Origin: Tillus elongatus
Lineage: Eukaryota > Arthropoda > Insecta > Coleoptera > Cleridae
NCBI GenBank assembly: GCA_964006375.1
Contig: OZ023265.1
Location: 158,918,118 to 158,982,117, forward strand
DNA length: 64,000 nt
Reading direction: 5' to 3'
Below are positions 16,863 to 29,836 of this stretch, piece by piece. The notes under the pieces were generated by a model. It was given only the letters and a program-made list of their open reading frames with translations, was not told the origin of the DNA and did no database searches. Position numbers and translations under genes: made by a program. Each line of letters starts with the position of its first letter. Position 1 is the first letter of the stretch.

Positions 16863-18289
16863 CTATGGTATTTTTGGTTTAGCACTTTTAATAGTAGAGC
16901 ATGAGAATTCAATTTGCGTCTTTATTTAAAAACGCTAATATTGATGATCCTGAAATTATGCCAAAAATTGTTACCTTCCTGCTGTGTTTTTAAAATTTTC
17001 TCTCATCTCATGGGTAGGGCTCTGTGCTTGGGCTAGCATTTTTGTTTGATATATCTTATTTATAAATTATAGTAATCCCGAGTATTTGGAAATTTCAAAA
17101 AAAATGTATATATAATTGGGTTCTTTTGATTTTACTTTTAATAGACGGTGAAAAACAGATTATGTAAGTACAATCTAGTCTGTTTTATTTCTGATTGATT
17201 AAATTCAGAAATTTCCATTAAAAATATAGCTATATCAAATTTATCATCGCTGATTGTCGATAAATCAATACAAATCAAATTAATTTAAAACAATGAATTA
17301 ACTAACTATGATCTAGTGATTCGGCCTTTATCTAATATCCCCCTTAGTGAGCTAAAAATTCATTAAAATCATCAATGGGACTGAAAAATTCTTAAAACTA
17401 ATAATACAATAGAAAAAAGTCTGCACATTTATTACGATAAAGTTCACAAAACGACTTAATTGAATGATGTCTAATTGATTCATCCATTGGATGTGTACTA
17501 ATTGCTTTCCATTTGATCTACTGTTTGGATTTTGTAGCTTGCCTGTGATTACTAATTATTTTCTATTTTATTGAAACGGTGTCAGCAAACCGTGTACCAG
17601 ATACTCACATTTATTTTTCCCATTTCAAACTGAATATGATTTTATTATGAGGCACTTGCCTTCACGCTTAATTCTCAACTTCCAAATTTACAGTGTCGCC
17701 GTACGTCAACGAATGAAGTTTCACTTTCCGCAGTTGATTTACGAATCGCCCTATCGTCCTGCAGCCGTCTTCTTAAAAATTACCTATGTTACAAAAAATC
17801 TCTTCTCGCTGTACCTGGGTAAAGCAAAGTTCATAGGCCCTGTATTTTCCCATTGTACAACTTCTTGTTCGTTGCACTCATTGGAAACAACCACACAAAA
17901 AAACTATCCCTATTAACTAACACTGCGTGTCTTTTCTTATCATTGGTAACTGACAAAAAAACTTATTTTTAACTTAATACTATTATACATTTACTTACTG
18001 TCTAAGGATAAAATAAAAATCATTATATTCTGTTAAAACTCTATAAATAAAAACAAGGCTATTGTTCTGTGTTCTATTGTATTCCAACGACTTTTGCTCA
18101 GTGAAATTAAAATGTACTACATGTAAAAAAGAAATCATTGTTCTGTATTCTTTTACCTGTTATGCTATTCCTTATTTAAACCTAAAATATTTTACACTCT
18201 CAATTATACAGGACGTATCAATTTAAAATACATGGCCCATTTTACTCCACAATAAATGTTTCTAATTTTCTGACATATTTGTTATCTAT

Positions 18290-18293
<4 letters not shown>
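15974..18293. other. Largest non-repetitive stretch
   Basis: About 2.3 kb without a recognised repeat except (AT)n at 16785-16861. A minus-strand open segment near 17690-17790 (…RRRLQDDRAIRKSTAESETS…) ends in a stop, but has neither clear splice signals nor a family I know. This is the best candidate here for ordinary host intergenic or intronic DNA. Confidence 0.4.
16785..16861. repeat. (AT)n microsatellite
   Basis: AT tract without HINE flanks, unlike most others in the window. Confidence 0.95.

Positions 18294-18383
<90 letters not shown>
18294..18383. repeat. (AT)n microsatellite
   Basis: AT tract followed by HINE-related sequence. Confidence 0.95.
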
Positions 18384-18386
<3 letters not shown>

Positions 18387-18795
18387 AAACGACATTTGTG
18401 CTCGTAGCGAGATAAATCGGAGAAAAAAGCACCTTGAGTTTTTCTCGATTTTTTCAATTTTCTTGGCAACTTTTCCAATGTTTCTTTCCCCAAAAACGTT
18501 ATTCTGACTATTATGAACGTTTTTGAAATAAAATTAGCCAAATCGGTCTAGCCGTTCTCAAGTGATGCGTTTTCCAACAAACAGCATTTTTGGTTTTCTT
18601 TCGCATTTTTTTTATCTCAAAAAATAGAAAAGCTATGGTAACCAAATTTGGTACGTAAGTTTACGATATTAAAAGGAAACTATGTACCAAAATTTATATT
18701 TCTATGTTAAAAGAAAAAAGTTATAAAAAATATTGGTGCCAGATCATTTCTATGAAAATTCACTACCATAACGCACTTTCTGCGTCCAGACTTTA
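18384..18795 (+). mobile_element. HINE-like element, 3' half
   Basis: The first 200 bp are a divergent variant ('cgagataaatcggagaaaaa…'). From about 18610 it matches the short-form 3' portion and ends with 'gaaaattcactaccataacg' plus a hairpin with one change ('cactttctgcgt'). Confidence 0.6.
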
Positions 18796-18913
18796 TAATA
18801 TATTCTTTTATCAATGAACTGTACCTGTCAAATTTGACATTTAAAAAAAGATAATACAAAAAGTTGGGTTATCTTTCAAAATGTCTAACAATGTCAAATA
18901 CAAAAGTTATTTC

Positions 18914-20304
<1,391 letters not shown>

Positions 20305-20822
20305 TTAGTTTTTTACCCACCCACCAAATTTAAACAAATTTGGACCACCTGTAATTTTTCCTCTTAAATTTATTTGTTATTAAATATGTAAAAGCATTTG
20401 TTCATAGAACCTGGGATCTATCGGTTGGCAAATGAATTTTATAATGCTGGTTTATGGCATTTCTCCACTAAAATACCTCTTGATACTGTGACGAAAGAGG
20501 GTCGAGCCGATTTTTTTGTGAAATGTTGAAATTTGAGCAACTTTGCATCAAGTATGACATAATTTTTTTAGCATATTTGATTTTTCTTTGTGAAAAACTC
20601 CAAGTAGCAACATTTTTGAACAGAAAAAAAAAACACTTCAGCAGATAAGTTTACTACATATTAGCATGAAGAACATGAAGGTGGTCCAAATTTGTTCAAA
20701 TTTGGTGGGTGGGTAAGAAACGAAAAAAGCAATAACTTTTCTATTTGACATTTTTTGAAAAATTTTTGTATATCCTGTTTTAAATGCCAAATTTGACAGG
20801 GACAGCCGATTGATAAAAGAAA

Positions 20823-20922
20823 AACGTCAACGTCATTTTGCATTATTTACAAAGCACAAACTGTCCCTGAACTCTAAATTTGGGTAAATTAGGTAATAAA
20901 TAAATTTCCTATATGACTTTAA

Positions 20923-20996
<74 letters not shown>

Positions 20997-21214
20997 CAAT
21001 GGTACAAATTTACTGCAGAGTTTTGTGGCCAATGGACGTAATGTCCGAAGCCAATTCCTTCCACACCCACACACATGTGTACCAGATTCCATCAAACAAG
21101 TTTCATTATTTTCAATTAAGGGCATAATATTTTGTTTATCGTGCTTTTTCATGATTTGAAAGATTTTTAAGAAAATTTGTTACCATAATGCATTTGCTGC
21201 GATCACACTTTTTG
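20823..21214. other. AT-rich stretch with (AT)n and a HINE-like 3' end
   Basis: Contains the (AT)n tract at 20925-20995 and, near 21170-21210, a degenerate HINE 3' end ('aaatttgttaccataatgc' then 'atttgctgcgatcac'). The 170 bp between have no recognised content. Confidence 0.45.
20925..20995. repeat. (AT)n microsatellite
   Basis: AT dinucleotide tract of about 70 bp. Confidence 0.95.
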
Positions 21215-21257
21215 TCTTTTAGCGAATTAAAAAAAAATCGCTAATGAGGCGATCTGT

Positions 21258-21408
<151 letters not shown>

Positions 21409-22039
21409 ACCGATAACTCAAAAAATAATGGACCGATCTTGATCAAATTTGGCGAGTACCTTCCTTTTGCTAGTGGCTTGGACAAGTTCGTTATCCAGGA
21501 AAATCGGACCAGGTTTTCCCGGAAAATGTTGTTTTCTATCTAAAAAAAAATCATATCTCCGTAAATAACAAAGTTAGTGTTTCTATTATAAAGAGTGAAC
21601 CCTGGACCAAAATGTAGGTCTCTATCTTTAAAGACAAAGAAGTTATGGGCAGTTTCAGAAACAAATTCTGGAGTTTTCTTCAAAACGTCAAACTCGCAAT
21701 TTGAAACGTCAACATTGGCAATGTTTAGGCAAAAAACGTGAAACAAATACGGATTGTAAAAAGAAAATGTTGCAAGAAGAGTGTTCTGCGAACCCTCAAG
21801 TTTCAGATTCAACCGTCGTTGTCCTTCATTTTAAATAGTCTTTCTCTGATGCTTTGGCAGTCGGTTTAGTTAAGTTGATGCTTTCGCTGTAGGTTTAGTG
21901 AAGTTTATGGTTTAACGGTCTATAATATTTTTAGCTAATTTTCGTAGAACAAATTTGTTAATGCATTTTTGCATTTTTTATCGAAATATGATGCGTTTAT
22001 AAGAAAAAAATCTGGACGCAGTAAGTGCGTTTTGGTAGC

Positions 22040-22253
22040 GAATTTTCGGTAAATTTGCAGATTAGTCCCCGAACGCTTTTAAAAAAACTGTTTTCAGAAA
22101 CCTGCCTAGCTCCCCCCCTGAATCGACAAACCCCAAGAAAAATAAAGAAATTTTTCTTGTGGTTTGTGCATCCAGGTGGGGTCCTAGTAATATTTCTGAA
22201 AACAATTTTTTGAAAAGCGTTCGGGAGCTAATCTGCAAATTTACCGAATTTTC
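22040..22253. repeat. 8-bp target duplication around foldback MITE
   Basis: GAATTTTC at 22040-22047 is repeated at 22246-22253. Uninterrupted HINE copies have a single GAATTTTC followed by ATTAAATCC, as expected for a target-site duplication. Confidence 0.75.
22048..22245. mobile_element. Foldback MITE, 198 bp, 8-bp target duplication
   Basis: Nearly the whole element is an inverted repeat: GGTAAATTTGCAGATTAG… at the left matches …CTAATCTGCAAATTTACC at the right. Internal blocks also pair ('cgaacgctttt', 'ctgttttcag', 'ccacaaaccccaag'-type). There is no coding capacity. An 8-bp duplication fits hAT, P, Merlin or Mutator-like superfamilies; the termini do not let me choose. Left arms of the same element recur at 52010-52880 and 58350-58500. 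Confidence 0.75.
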
Positions 22254-22505
22254 ATTAAATCCTTCAAATTTCAATACCTTAATTTACTATTGACGTAAGC
22301 TTTGTTGGTTAGGAAACCAACATTTAAGTTTATTTTCGGGAAATTTTTGTATATTTTCAAACCATAAGTAATGTTGATAAAATATAGTACATTGTTTCTA
22401 CTACATAGGCTATACTGATAATCAGATTGATGCCTGCTCGCATTTGCTATTAAAAACATTTTTATGGAAATTCACTTCCATAACACATTTGCTGCATCCA
22501 GACTT

Positions 22506-22683
22506 TTGAAAAATGTTTATATATTTTCAAACAATAAATTTATTTCGATGAAATATGGTACATTGTTTCTACTATCTAGTCAACCAAGTTTCATGCCTGC
22601 TTTCATCAAAGAAAGACATTGCTATTAAAAATATTTTAAAGAAAATTCGCTACCATAACGCACTTGCTGCGTCCAGACTTTTT
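22506..22683 (+). mobile_element. HINE 3' terminal unit, extra copy
   Basis: Repeats the second half of the 3' unit ('tatattttcaaacaataaat' onward) and ends with its own 3' signature near 22675. Two 3' ends therefore lie in tandem. Confidence 0.6.
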
Positions 22684-23494
22684 GTTATTGGGCTTTCTTG
22701 TAATGAAGCACATGCCCCTGAATAAATTATTCTGTTGTTCCGGTTTACCAAAATATATCGCAGCAACGATAATTTTCTAAAGGACTTCCCCAGCACAACG
22801 AAAGGTCAAGCCTCATTGCTTCTTGGGCAATTAACATTCAAATCTGGTAGTGACCGTACTCATCTAATCTGTTTTCCGTGAGTAATTCCAGGGACCTGCA
22901 TGATGTCCGCCACGGACCTTGCTAAGCCTACACCATTAAAGATTGCGTCAAAACGTATTATTATTGTCACATATGTCACTTGATACTGACATTGTTAACG
23001 TTATGTGCATTGAATAAAATCAAAGTGATAAATCTCATATTAGCTAGTCTTCTTTGAATTCCCACGAAGGCTGGATCAAGTATTAACATCATAAATAACT
23101 GGCGTTGATATCATCTTTATAATATGTAATCAATGACAATTGTTCATTTTATGAGATAATTGGCTTGTGAAGTATACGTGGGATTTAAGTAGGTTCTTTG
23201 CTGCAATTATCGGTAAACTAGTTTTACTCTAATTATTAACTTTTCATGCACGATATTCGCTGTGACTTAATCAGCGAATTATTTTCAATGATTGAAACGT
23301 GGTGTTACCACAGCCTAATAAGACCTATTATGCTGTGGTGTTACTGAGAAAACAAAGGTATATCTGGAGTATTGCTTCAAAGACAACATTGTCCCCCTTC
23401 TTTTGTGAATCTCTTGGACGAGTTCGGTAACCAGCACAATCGACTAGTGTTTTGCAAAATGACAAGCTTTACCCAGAAAATAAATGAAATAAAA
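22684..23494. other. Non-repetitive stretch
   Basis: No gene recognised. An imperfect hairpin (accacagc…gctgtggt) lies at 23307-23339. Confidence 0.4.
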
Positions 23495-23875
23495 TTTCAG
23501 GACGCAGCAAGTGCGTTATAACAGCGAATTTTCATAAGAGTTGTACACTATTATTCTACGGCGTATTAGTAAAGTTAATACTTTAAACTTACACAGACCT
23601 TGAAGATCGATTTTAGAAATCCTAGTACGCGCACATTTGAAGAATTGTTTCGAAAGTGTTACCATCGATATCTCTCTATTATCAAAAAAATCTTGTGTTC
23701 TAACTCCTTTTGAGAAAAATGTTCAAAACTCAATTTTCTATGAAGCTAAAGAACCAAATTTTGCCTTATCTGTAGATAGTGTAAGTCTCTTTAAAAAATT
23801 GTATTACAAATTTCATTAAAGTTATACAGGAGATTTCCAGAAGGAAACTTTATTCATATTTAAAAAAACTCAAAG
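23495..23875 (-). mobile_element. HINE-like variant fragment
   Basis: Starts with the reversed 3' hairpin (GGACGCAGCAAGTGCG) and 'gcgaattttcataa', followed by a variant body shared with 61365-61650 ('gttgtacactat', 'gaccttg-agatcg'). Confidence 0.55.
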
Positions 23876-24441
<566 letters not shown>

Positions 24442-25067
24442 GTAAAGTATCGGCCAAATTATAAACGTAGCCGTTATTTTTCCTTATTAATCGCCAGTAT
24501 GATTTCGTTTTAGTCAACCTAATCAAACCGGATTTTTTCAATATCAACAATAACAAAATTATAATTTCAGACTCAAAGGTGACAAACTTATTCAGGCGTT
24601 TTTAACAAAAATGAGATCTTGTTCAAAACGTATAAAATCTGTGCACTACTGTTTCTCACAATATCAAAATAAAACTTAAAGAAACCTGCATTCATCGAGC
24701 CGGATTCGATCTCGTAACCTTCTGCTTAGGAGGCAAGCGCGATGCCCCCTGTGTCATCTAGGCATACGCCAACGAACGTTTTACTTGCGTGATACTTTAG
24801 ATCGGCTCCATACCCGGGATATTATATTCAAAGTACTTATTCGTCGTGATTCGCAGTTCAAACGGCAAACAGAAAACGGTTTCCTCTGTTTTCTCTTTTA
24901 CTGTAAGTCTTAGATTCAGCTAACTTTTTCGTTGTTTCATGTTTATTGACTAATTTTTCCACTAAGCAGACAGGGTTATCATTATACCTAGCTACATTCT
25001 TAATATATTCTAGTTGTCTGTTGAATATTTCTTTATCCAAGGGAAACTGTATCATCTATGAACCAAA
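24442..25067. other. Non-repetitive stretch with tRNA-like relic
   Basis: No protein gene recognised. The tRNA-like segment at 24692-24763 is the only identifiable feature. Confidence 0.4.
24692..24763 (-). tRNA. tRNA-Arg(CCT)-like relic or SINE head
   Basis: On the minus strand it reads GCCTAGATGACACAGGGGGC, then an anticodon arm with loop CTCCTAA (anticodon CCT) and a B-box-like ATCGAATCC. The T-arm stem and acceptor stem do not pair well, so it is unlikely to be a working tRNA. It is either a tRNA pseudogene or the head of a tRNA-derived SINE. Confidence 0.4.
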
Positions 25068-25197
25068 AAATTCGGGACGCAGTAAGTGCGTTATGGTAGC
25101 GAATTTTCACTAAATGCTTAAAATTTGAATAACCCAATTTTCTATAAACTTAGAAAGTTTAATTTTGATATATAGTTATGTCTTTCCTAAGGCAACA
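25068..25197 (-). mobile_element. HINE-like fragment cut by a LINE tail
   Basis: The reversed 3' hairpin ('gggacgcagtaagtgcg') and body run to 'cctaaggcaacatca', then change abruptly into the (ATCA)n tail of a LINE. The same body continues uninterrupted near 60410 and 60560. Confidence 0.6.
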
Positions 25198-25520
25198 TCA
25201 ATCAATCAATCAATTTATTTCAATATTCATCAATTTACAAAATAAAATTACAAACACTAAAAAAATTTATATAGAATACAAAAGAAAATAAACAGAGCAG
25301 CTAAGTTTAATAACTTGTATGTGATCTGAATGAATAATGCCCTTCTAACACACTTTCATTTTATATCCCTGTAGCTTATCTTTTACATTTTTTTCGTGTC
25401 CACATTTCAAAAGCTTCTATTCTCTTCATTGCGTGCTTATCCAATGTTAAGTTTTTCACTTTATATATTACAACACGCCAGGCGTATGATTTGATTAACC
25501 TTTTCGTCAGTTCAAGTCAA
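25197..25520 (-). pseudogene. LINE 3' end: reverse transcriptase C-terminal relic
   Basis: On the minus strand, 25520-25380 reads LTKRLIKSYAWRVVIYKVK, then KRIEAFEMWTRKKCK, matching the end of CR1/L2- or RTE-type reverse transcriptases ('…kriv..yvwsv.lYg.e…rieaFEmW.wrrm'). A stop and about 170 bp of 3' untranslated sequence follow, then a (TTGA)n tail at 25197-25214. It is 5'-truncated and landed in a HINE. Confidence 0.7.
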
Positions 25521-25777
25521 AATGTTTATTAATTAGCACTGGATGAGAAATTACAGAAATTAAATATGCACACAAAACACATTTTCAGAGCGGGTGGGTT
25601 GAGGAGAATATTCTGTCCATCGAAGACTTGTTTTGCCATTGCGATCGCCCTCCGTTGCTTCATTTACCGCCATCTAATAATACACCCAAGGTACGTAAAC
25701 ATTTTTTACTTTTCAAGTTCAGCTTTATATATTTTCGCTGTCCTATTCGTATTTACGAGGTAAGCGCCAAAATTTCT

Positions 25778-25977
25778 CGGCCCGACAATGAAATAAACGG
25801 CGCAGAGTTACAATTTTCATTTTTCAATATAGTCCCCCGTAACATTATTGCACTTACTACATCGTTTCAGCAACAATTCGATACCCCTTAAAAATAGTTT
25901 TGCGGTTTGTACTCAAAATGTGCCCAAACTGTAGTTTTTACCTCTTCGTCGTCACTGAAATGGCGCCCGCGAAGGTC
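25778..25977 (-). pseudogene. Mariner-type transposase C-terminal relic
   Basis: On the minus strand from 25977 it reads DLRGRHFSDDEEVKTTVWAH, the 'l.gr.F.sdeEvk.av..w' segment of mariner transposases. Two stops follow, then in another frame KCNNVTGDYIEK, the standard mariner ending. The HINE 5' end at 25978 cuts the upstream part. It is distinct from elements A-F and is a decayed DD34D-type copy. Confidence 0.65.
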
Positions 25978-26091
25978 CTTTTTAGTGAATTTTCATTAGG
26001 AAAATTCACTAATTGAGAAGTATCGATGAAAATTTCTTCAAATGAACGCGAATTAGTGCCCCTAGAACCCAAGTCCAAAGTCAGTTACAAA

Positions 26092-26176
<85 letters not shown>
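25978..26176 (+). mobile_element. HINE-like element, 5' part, interrupted by mariner C
   Basis: TTTTTAGTGAATTTTCATTA with hairpin partner at 25980-26012, the conserved 'cttcaaatgaacgcgaatta' block, then (AT)n into which mariner C inserted. No HINE body resumes on the far side; a retrozyme copy follows instead. Confidence 0.7.
26095..26176. repeat. (TA)n microsatellite, left flank of mariner C
   Basis: TA tract ending exactly at the CAGGGTCGCTG terminus. Confidence 0.95.
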
Positions 26177-26179
<3 letters not shown>

Positions 26180-28241
26180 GGTCGCTGATAAGTCTGGAAA
26201 CGGTCGATTATCCGGGAAAATACAAGGTGTCGAAAAAAGTTTTATACAAAAGTTTTTGGGTTCTTCAATGTCTACTAGGCGGTGATAATTTTATTTATAC
26301 AGGGTTGGTCATACAGGCGTGGCACACCAATATTAATTTTTTTTTAATGGAACACCCTATATATTATTCGATATTTCAATCCTTCTCTTAATTTTGAGCA
26401 ACATTTATGAGAAGCATAATGTACCTAAACTCAATCGTTTCCGGGTAAAAAAATAAATAAAAATAAACGCTACTGTTTTTAAAATCTATTGGATGAAGAA
26501 CAAAAATAAATGAAAAGTAGAGTATCTCTTGAAAACAATCTGTGAGTGTGAAAAGAACCGGTTGCGATGTTTTTAACATTGTTTGGAATCCCAAGATAAG
26601 ATAAGATGCCCATAAGAAACGCAGTATTATTCTTTTGTTTTAAAATGTTTCCAGGACAACGAATGTCAAACATTCATTCAGTGTCAACAGTTTTGAAACA
26701 TTAGTAATTTAGTGTCAACAGTTTTTGTGCAAAATGGCAAGTTTAAGTGAAACCGAACGTATCGAAATTTTAATGATGATAGGGTACGGTGATAGAACAC
26801 GAAGTTTTGCTCAAGTGGTGATTATGTTCAATGAGTTGCATCCTGAGCGGGAATCGATCTCCAAATCCACAGTTTCGAAAACTTTGCATCGTTTTCACGA
26901 AACTGGCGGTATCAAGGATAAACCTAGAACTGGAAGGCCAGTAACCGTTACAAATGAAGAAAATTCTTTGAATGTAATATTGGATGTGGTGGAAAATCCG
27001 AAAACTTCGGCACAGCAATTGGCTTTAAATCACAATATGAGTCGATATTCAATTCAAAAGATTACGAAGCGGGAAAAGTTCCGTCCATATAAAATTCATT
27101 TATTGCAAGAACTGAGTGAAGACGATTTTGATCGCAGAATCGAGTTCTGTGAACTTATTATGGAGAAGTTACGCCAAAATTTTAACTTTGCCAACCGCAT
27201 TTTGTTTTCCGACGAATCTACATTTTGTTTGAATGGACAAGTCAACCGACACAACTGTAGGTACTGGTCAGACGAAAACCCACATTGGATGGAACAAATT
27301 CACACCCAAAGACCGCAAAAAGTAAATGTTTGGTGTGCTATTATTGGTGGACATATCATAGGACCTTATTTTATACACGGTAATTTGAACTCTGCTCGAT
27401 ATTGGACACTTTTGCAAGAATCAATTGTTCCAGACGTTAGTCGATTATTTCCGAACAATAACGACCCAAATCTACCAGCGGAAGAAATATGGTTTCAGCA
27501 GGATGGGGCACCCCCTCATTTTGGAATTGAGGTACGGAAATATCTGAATCAAACCTTTCCTGGCAGATGGATAGGGCGCAGGGGAACTATTGAATGGCCA
27601 GCTAGGTCTCCCGACATGACGCCGCTTGACTTTTTTTTTGTGGGGTCATGTAAAAAATTTAATTTACCAAAATAGACCGCAGAATATTGAAGAGTTGCAA
27701 GCAAGGATTGTGCATGAAATTAATAACATTCCTCAAAACGCTCTTGTAAATGCAGTGCAATGTTTTGTTAAGCGAATTCATTATTGTCAGGAGGTCAATG
27801 GAGAACACTTTGAACATCTTATAAAATAGGATTCCAAACAATGTTAAAAACATCGCAACCGGTTCTTTTCACACTCACAGATTGTTTTCAAGAGATATTC
27901 TACTTTTCATTTATTTTTGTTCTTCATCCAATAGATTTTAAAAACAATAGCGTTTATTTTTATTTATTTTTTTACCCGGAAACGATTGAGTTTATGTACA
28001 TCATGCTTCTGATAAATGTTGCTCAAAATTAAGAGAAGGATTGAAATATCGAATAATATATAGGGTGTTCCATTAAAAAAAATATATATTGGTGTGCCAC
28101 GCCTGTATGACCAACCCTGTATAAATGAAATTATCACCGCCTAGTAGACATTGAAGAACCCAAAAACTTTTGTATAAAACTTTTTTCGACACCTTGTATA
28201 TTTTCCCGGATAATCGACCGTTTCCAGACTTATCAGCGACC

Positions 28242-28244
<3 letters not shown>
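26177..28244 (+). mobile_element. Mariner-like element C (family 2), nearly intact
   Basis: 2,068 bp with terminal inverted repeats of about 418 bp (26177-26594 and 27827-28244), ends CAGGGTCGCTGATAAG… and …CTTATCAGCGACCCTG, inside (TA)n on both sides. The arms are highly similar by eye, which suggests recent arrival. A second CAGGGT-like word lies inside the arm near 26299. Confidence 0.9.
26734..27829 (+). pseudogene. Mariner C transposase, single frameshift
   Basis: DDE/D-type transposase of the IS630/Tc1/mariner superfamily. From the ATG at 26734: helix-turn-helix region (residues 1-120), first catalytic aspartate D160 in LFSDEST, second D257 in QQDGAPPHF, third D299 in TPLDFF. This gives 41 residues between the last two, the DD41D arrangement reported for some insect mariners. 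The only lesion I see is one extra T in the T-run at about 27632-27640, directly after the third aspartate. In the shifted frame the protein continues FFLWGHVKNLIYQNRPQNIE… to a stop at 27827-27829. Without the extra base it would be about 364 residues, a normal family length. The T could also be a sequencing error. Confidence 0.85.

Positions 28245-28321
<77 letters not shown>
28245..28321. repeat. (TA)n microsatellite, right flank of mariner C
   Basis: TA tract between mariner C and the minus-strand retrozyme copy. Confidence 0.95.
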
Positions 28322-28324
<3 letters not shown>

Positions 28325-28333
28325 TGTATAACC

Positions 28334-28379
28334 AGACCAATTTCGCTCTAATTAAAGGTTCAGTACGGCATACTAATTG
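28334..28379 (-). ncRNA. Decayed hammerhead ribozyme
   Basis: The core reads CTGAACC in place of CTGACGA, so the conserved G8 and A9 are lost. Stem II partner (TTTAATTAGAGC), GAAA and the downstream half remain. Not expected to cleave. Confidence 0.6.
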
Positions 28380-28634
28380 CAGCGAAAATACACCTATAAA
28401 GTAATGCGGCTATGGTAGCCAGCTTTCCAAAACTAAGTCAGATGTATGACACGAAACACGTGTCGCCATCTCGTTGCGGAACCACGTAGTATGTTGTCAC
28501 GGTAGCTCCAAATAACACAGAATGTTAAAAAATAAAGACTGTATACAACCAACTAACAATTTAGTAAATTGTCAGCCCTGGCCTATTTATACCCCAATAT
28601 AGGTACAAAGTATGTAAGGCTAGATGCATTCTCA

Positions 28635-28695
28635 CAATTAAAACCGTAGACCGGTTTCGCTCTAATTAGAGCTCGTCAGTACGGCATGCTAATTG
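28635..28695 (-). ncRNA. Hammerhead ribozyme motif, type I
   Basis: Minus-strand order: stem I 5' strand (CAATTA, internal loop, GCCGTA), core CTGACGA, stem II GCTCT-AATT-AGAGC, GAAA, stem III CCGG, cleavage triplet GTC, stem I 3' strand (TACGGT, internal loop, TAATTG). All 13 or so invariant core positions are present. The stem III is only a self-complementary CCGG, as in other genomic type I hammerheads that are thought to act as dimers. Cleavage is predicted after the C paired to plus-strand position 28649. Confidence 0.75.
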
Positions 28696-28741
28696 CAGCA
28701 AAATACACTACGGCTGTGATAGCCAGCTTTCCAAAACACCT

Positions 28742-29075
28742 TACTTTGTTTGGAAGGCTAGCTACCATAGCTGTATTACTTTATAGGTGTATTTTCGCTG
28801 CAATTAGTATGCCATACTGACGAGTTTTATAAGAGCGAAACCGGTCTACGGCTCTAATTGTGGTGAGAATGCATCTAGCCTTACATACCTTGTCCCTATA
28901 TTGGGGTAGAAATGGGCCAGGGCTGACAATTTACTAAATTGTTAGTTGGTTGTATACAGTCTCTATTTTATAACATTCTGTGTTATTTGGAGCTGCCGTG
29001 ACAATATACTACTTGGTTTCGCAACGAGATGGCGGCACGTGTTTCGTGTTTTACATCTAACTTAGTTTTTAACTA
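28742..29075 (+). mobile_element. Retrozyme-like repeat, about one monomer
   Basis: Begins 'ctttgtttggaaggctagct', passes through the hammerhead at 28801-28860, and ends at 'catctaactta' near 29075. The two ends meet in the monomer consensus ('acatctcacttacttttggg' at 44976-45000), so this is one circularly permuted unit, as expected if a circular or cleaved RNA was reverse-transcribed. Confidence 0.75.
28801..28860 (+). ncRNA. Hammerhead ribozyme motif, type I
   Basis: Core CTGACGA (28817-28823), stem II GTTTT-ATA-AGAGC with G-U pairs, GAAA (28837-28840), stem III CCGG, cleavage site GTC ending at 28846, stem I GCCATA with TACGGC (one A-C mismatch) plus the outer CAATTA/TAATTG pairing. The core is intact; stems are weaker than in the minus-strand neighbour. 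Confidence 0.7.
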
Positions 29076-29599
29076 TGAATTTTATTCTACAAGAAGGTTC
29101 AACTTTGTATAATAAAAATTTTATGTAGTGGATTTAATGTTTTGAAATAAAAATTTTGCAAGTGTGATCATTCCGCTTAAAATTTCCACGTTTCTATTTG
29201 CTTATGTAAGCTGGTGTTACTTTACACAAAATAATGTTTATCTACTTGAAATTTTTTAAATATCTGCATTCTACATACATGGGAATTTTTTTACAGGTCA
29301 TGAGACGGTTCATTGTAATTTGCTAATTCATTATTTACCTTTCTCAGCATTTGCATTTTTATTGTTTTTAGAACGTTGCACTGAGATTTTTGCAAATCCT
29401 TTTTTGTTGAGTGACGACTCGTACATTATGAATATTAAATAATGCCATGAATGTGGGATGTTTGAATTTATATTGCAATGCTCTGTCAAAAGTGTTTATT
29501 CGGCAATATATGTGTTAATTAAATATTTACAGGTGATTATTATATGCATTAGATGCCGATGTTGGGTGGATTAAGCTCAGGTTCGAGTCTTAGCTTTTT
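29076..29599. other. Non-repetitive stretch
   Basis: AT-rich sequence without a recognised gene or repeat family. Confidence 0.4.
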
Positions 29600-29836
29600 G
29601 TCTTTCTTTAACGTCCGTCTATTTCCGAGAATATTGCCAATCACTAGGGAGCAGTTTCACTTCGTTATCCTGAAAATGTTGCTGAATCCTTGCCTTTCTG
29701 TAAGGAGGGTAAGGATCTGTAACGTGCCAACATCGCATGTACACGAGACCGACGGCTTTATGCCTCTTCCGGGGGGCGAAACATGCAGACATTCAACTTA
29801 CTCAAAAATAATGACACAACGTCGGTTGATGATAAT

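Larger units (their letters stand above)
28322..28738 (-). mobile_element. Retrozyme-like repeat, about 1.3 monomers
   Basis: A minus-strand copy of the ribozyme-bearing repeat. It contains an intact-core hammerhead (28635-28695) and, 314 bp further along, a decayed one (28334-28379). The stretch between the two GAAA boxes is one monomer, and the sequence upstream of each hammerhead ('cttactttg/ctta-ttttggaa…ggctaccatag') repeats. It is head-to-head with the plus-strand copy at 28742-29075, making a large palindrome. Confidence 0.75.

Noticed and set aside
17647..17916. 89-codon ORF in the non-repetitive region
   Set aside because: No recognisable domain, no splice or start context that decides it, and the opposite strand is equally suggestive.
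23307..23339. Short hairpin accacagc…gctgtggt
   Set aside because: Imperfect and short, in AT-rich DNA. No T-run for a terminator, and no neighbouring gene.
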